A stretch of 64,000 bases of DNA from Bacteroidia bacterium (GTDB lineage: Bacteria > Bacteroidota > Bacteroidia > UKL13-3). Shown here piece by piece: positions 63,906-64,000 of the stretch. Position numbers and translations under genes: made by a program. The notes under the pieces were generated by a model. It was not told where the DNA came from. It did not search any database and was given only the letters and a program-made list of their open reading frames with translations. Positions within the stretch are counted from its first letter, which is position 1; each line of letters opens with the position of its first letter. The stretch is from assembly GCA_018058135.1 (NCBI GenBank), contig JAGPCK010000002.1:59158-123157 (forward strand), read 5' to 3'.

Positions 63906-64000
63906 TACTTTACCCACTTTTGCACTACACATTTTCTTCCATCAAGTACCTTAATCCAATAAACACCTGAGGGAACAAAATAGAGATTTAACTCCGCAAA
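63902..64000 (-). CDS. 3' end of a T9SS type A cargo gene (partial)
   Basis: Minus strand, stop TAA at 63904-63902, continuing beyond the right edge. The 32 visible codons translate to a typical T9SS type A end (ELNLYFVPSGVYWIKVLDGR, then CVVQKWVKY). The pattern GVYWIKV with a basic, aromatic final strand is that of a sorting domain. The gene is convergent with lutA and its stop overlaps the lutA stop. Confidence 0.75.
   Translation of the reverse strand, partial: FAELNLYFVPSGVYWIKVLDGRKCVVQKWVKY

Overview
The window is a stretch of a Bacteroidota chromosome, most likely a Chitinophagales, Sphingobacteriales or Flavobacteriales relative. The evidence is a complete type IX secretion system (T9SS) core (PorP/SprF-like protein, GldK, GldL, GldM, GldN), several proteins ending in T9SS type A or type B sorting domains, a FecI/FecR locus with a TonB-dependent receptor, DUF4271 and DUF3667 proteins, and many promoters of the Bacteroidota form TTG-N19-TAnnTTTG. 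I cannot assign a genus from sequence alone.

Layout. 1-1740: AT-rich accessory DNA with a 5'-truncated OLD-type ATPase/TOPRIM nuclease and a small membrane protein. 1741-6170: an exported protein, a REP-associated tyrosine transposase (RAYT) flanked by inverted REP palindromes with its 5' end partly duplicated, and an exported alpha-carbonic anhydrase with lectin-like and FN3-like N-terminal domains. 6171-17244: exported or surface proteins (three complete T9SS cargo proteins, a lipoprotein, a small barrel-like protein), a DUF3667 membrane protein, a methyltransferase, a GNAT acetyltransferase and a cold-shock-domain protein. 17255-18265: a minus-strand group with a 40-residue, 12-cysteine metallothionein-like protein, a SigZ-type ECF sigma factor with a cysteine-rich tail, and a 54-residue protein. 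18422-25775: bifunctional FtcD, a lipoprotein, a decayed remnant of a membrane protein whose intact paralogue lies 2 kb away, a PEGA-trypsin protease, a TIGR02757 protein and a PrsW protease. 25826-32872: a minus-strand signalling and uptake locus in the order ECF sigma, FecR, STN-domain repeat protein, second repeat protein, TonB-dependent receptor.

33049-44322 is mostly housekeeping (AhcY, bacilliredoxin, DbpA-like helicase, Tex, AsmA-like protein, HemW). It is interrupted at 39731-40519 by a tRNA-Val gene followed by two 355-bp tandem units. Each unit carries a terminator hairpin, a 90-residue GIY-YIG nuclease gene, and a tRNA-derived 3' segment in which the nuclease gene ends. 44363-53891 holds an Omp85-like outer-membrane protein, DUF4271, HemD and the T9SS genes, with a cluster of DnaA-box-like 9-mers upstream of gldK. 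53955-64000 holds PurA, Fur and RelA/SpoT on the minus strand, then tRNA-Leu, trigger factor with a histidine-rich tail, ClpP, ClpX, a UMF1-type transporter and a LutA-like iron-sulfur protein. The 3' end of another T9SS cargo gene lies at the right edge.

Taken together, the window supplies a secretion machine (GldKLMN) and some of its cargo, the protein-quality group Tig-ClpP-ClpX, and two ECF sigma circuits. The most unusual structures are the tRNA-linked GIY-YIG tandem units, the metallothionein-like gene next to sigZ, and the FecIR locus whose STN domain is joined to 15-residue repeats instead of a TonB-dependent barrel.
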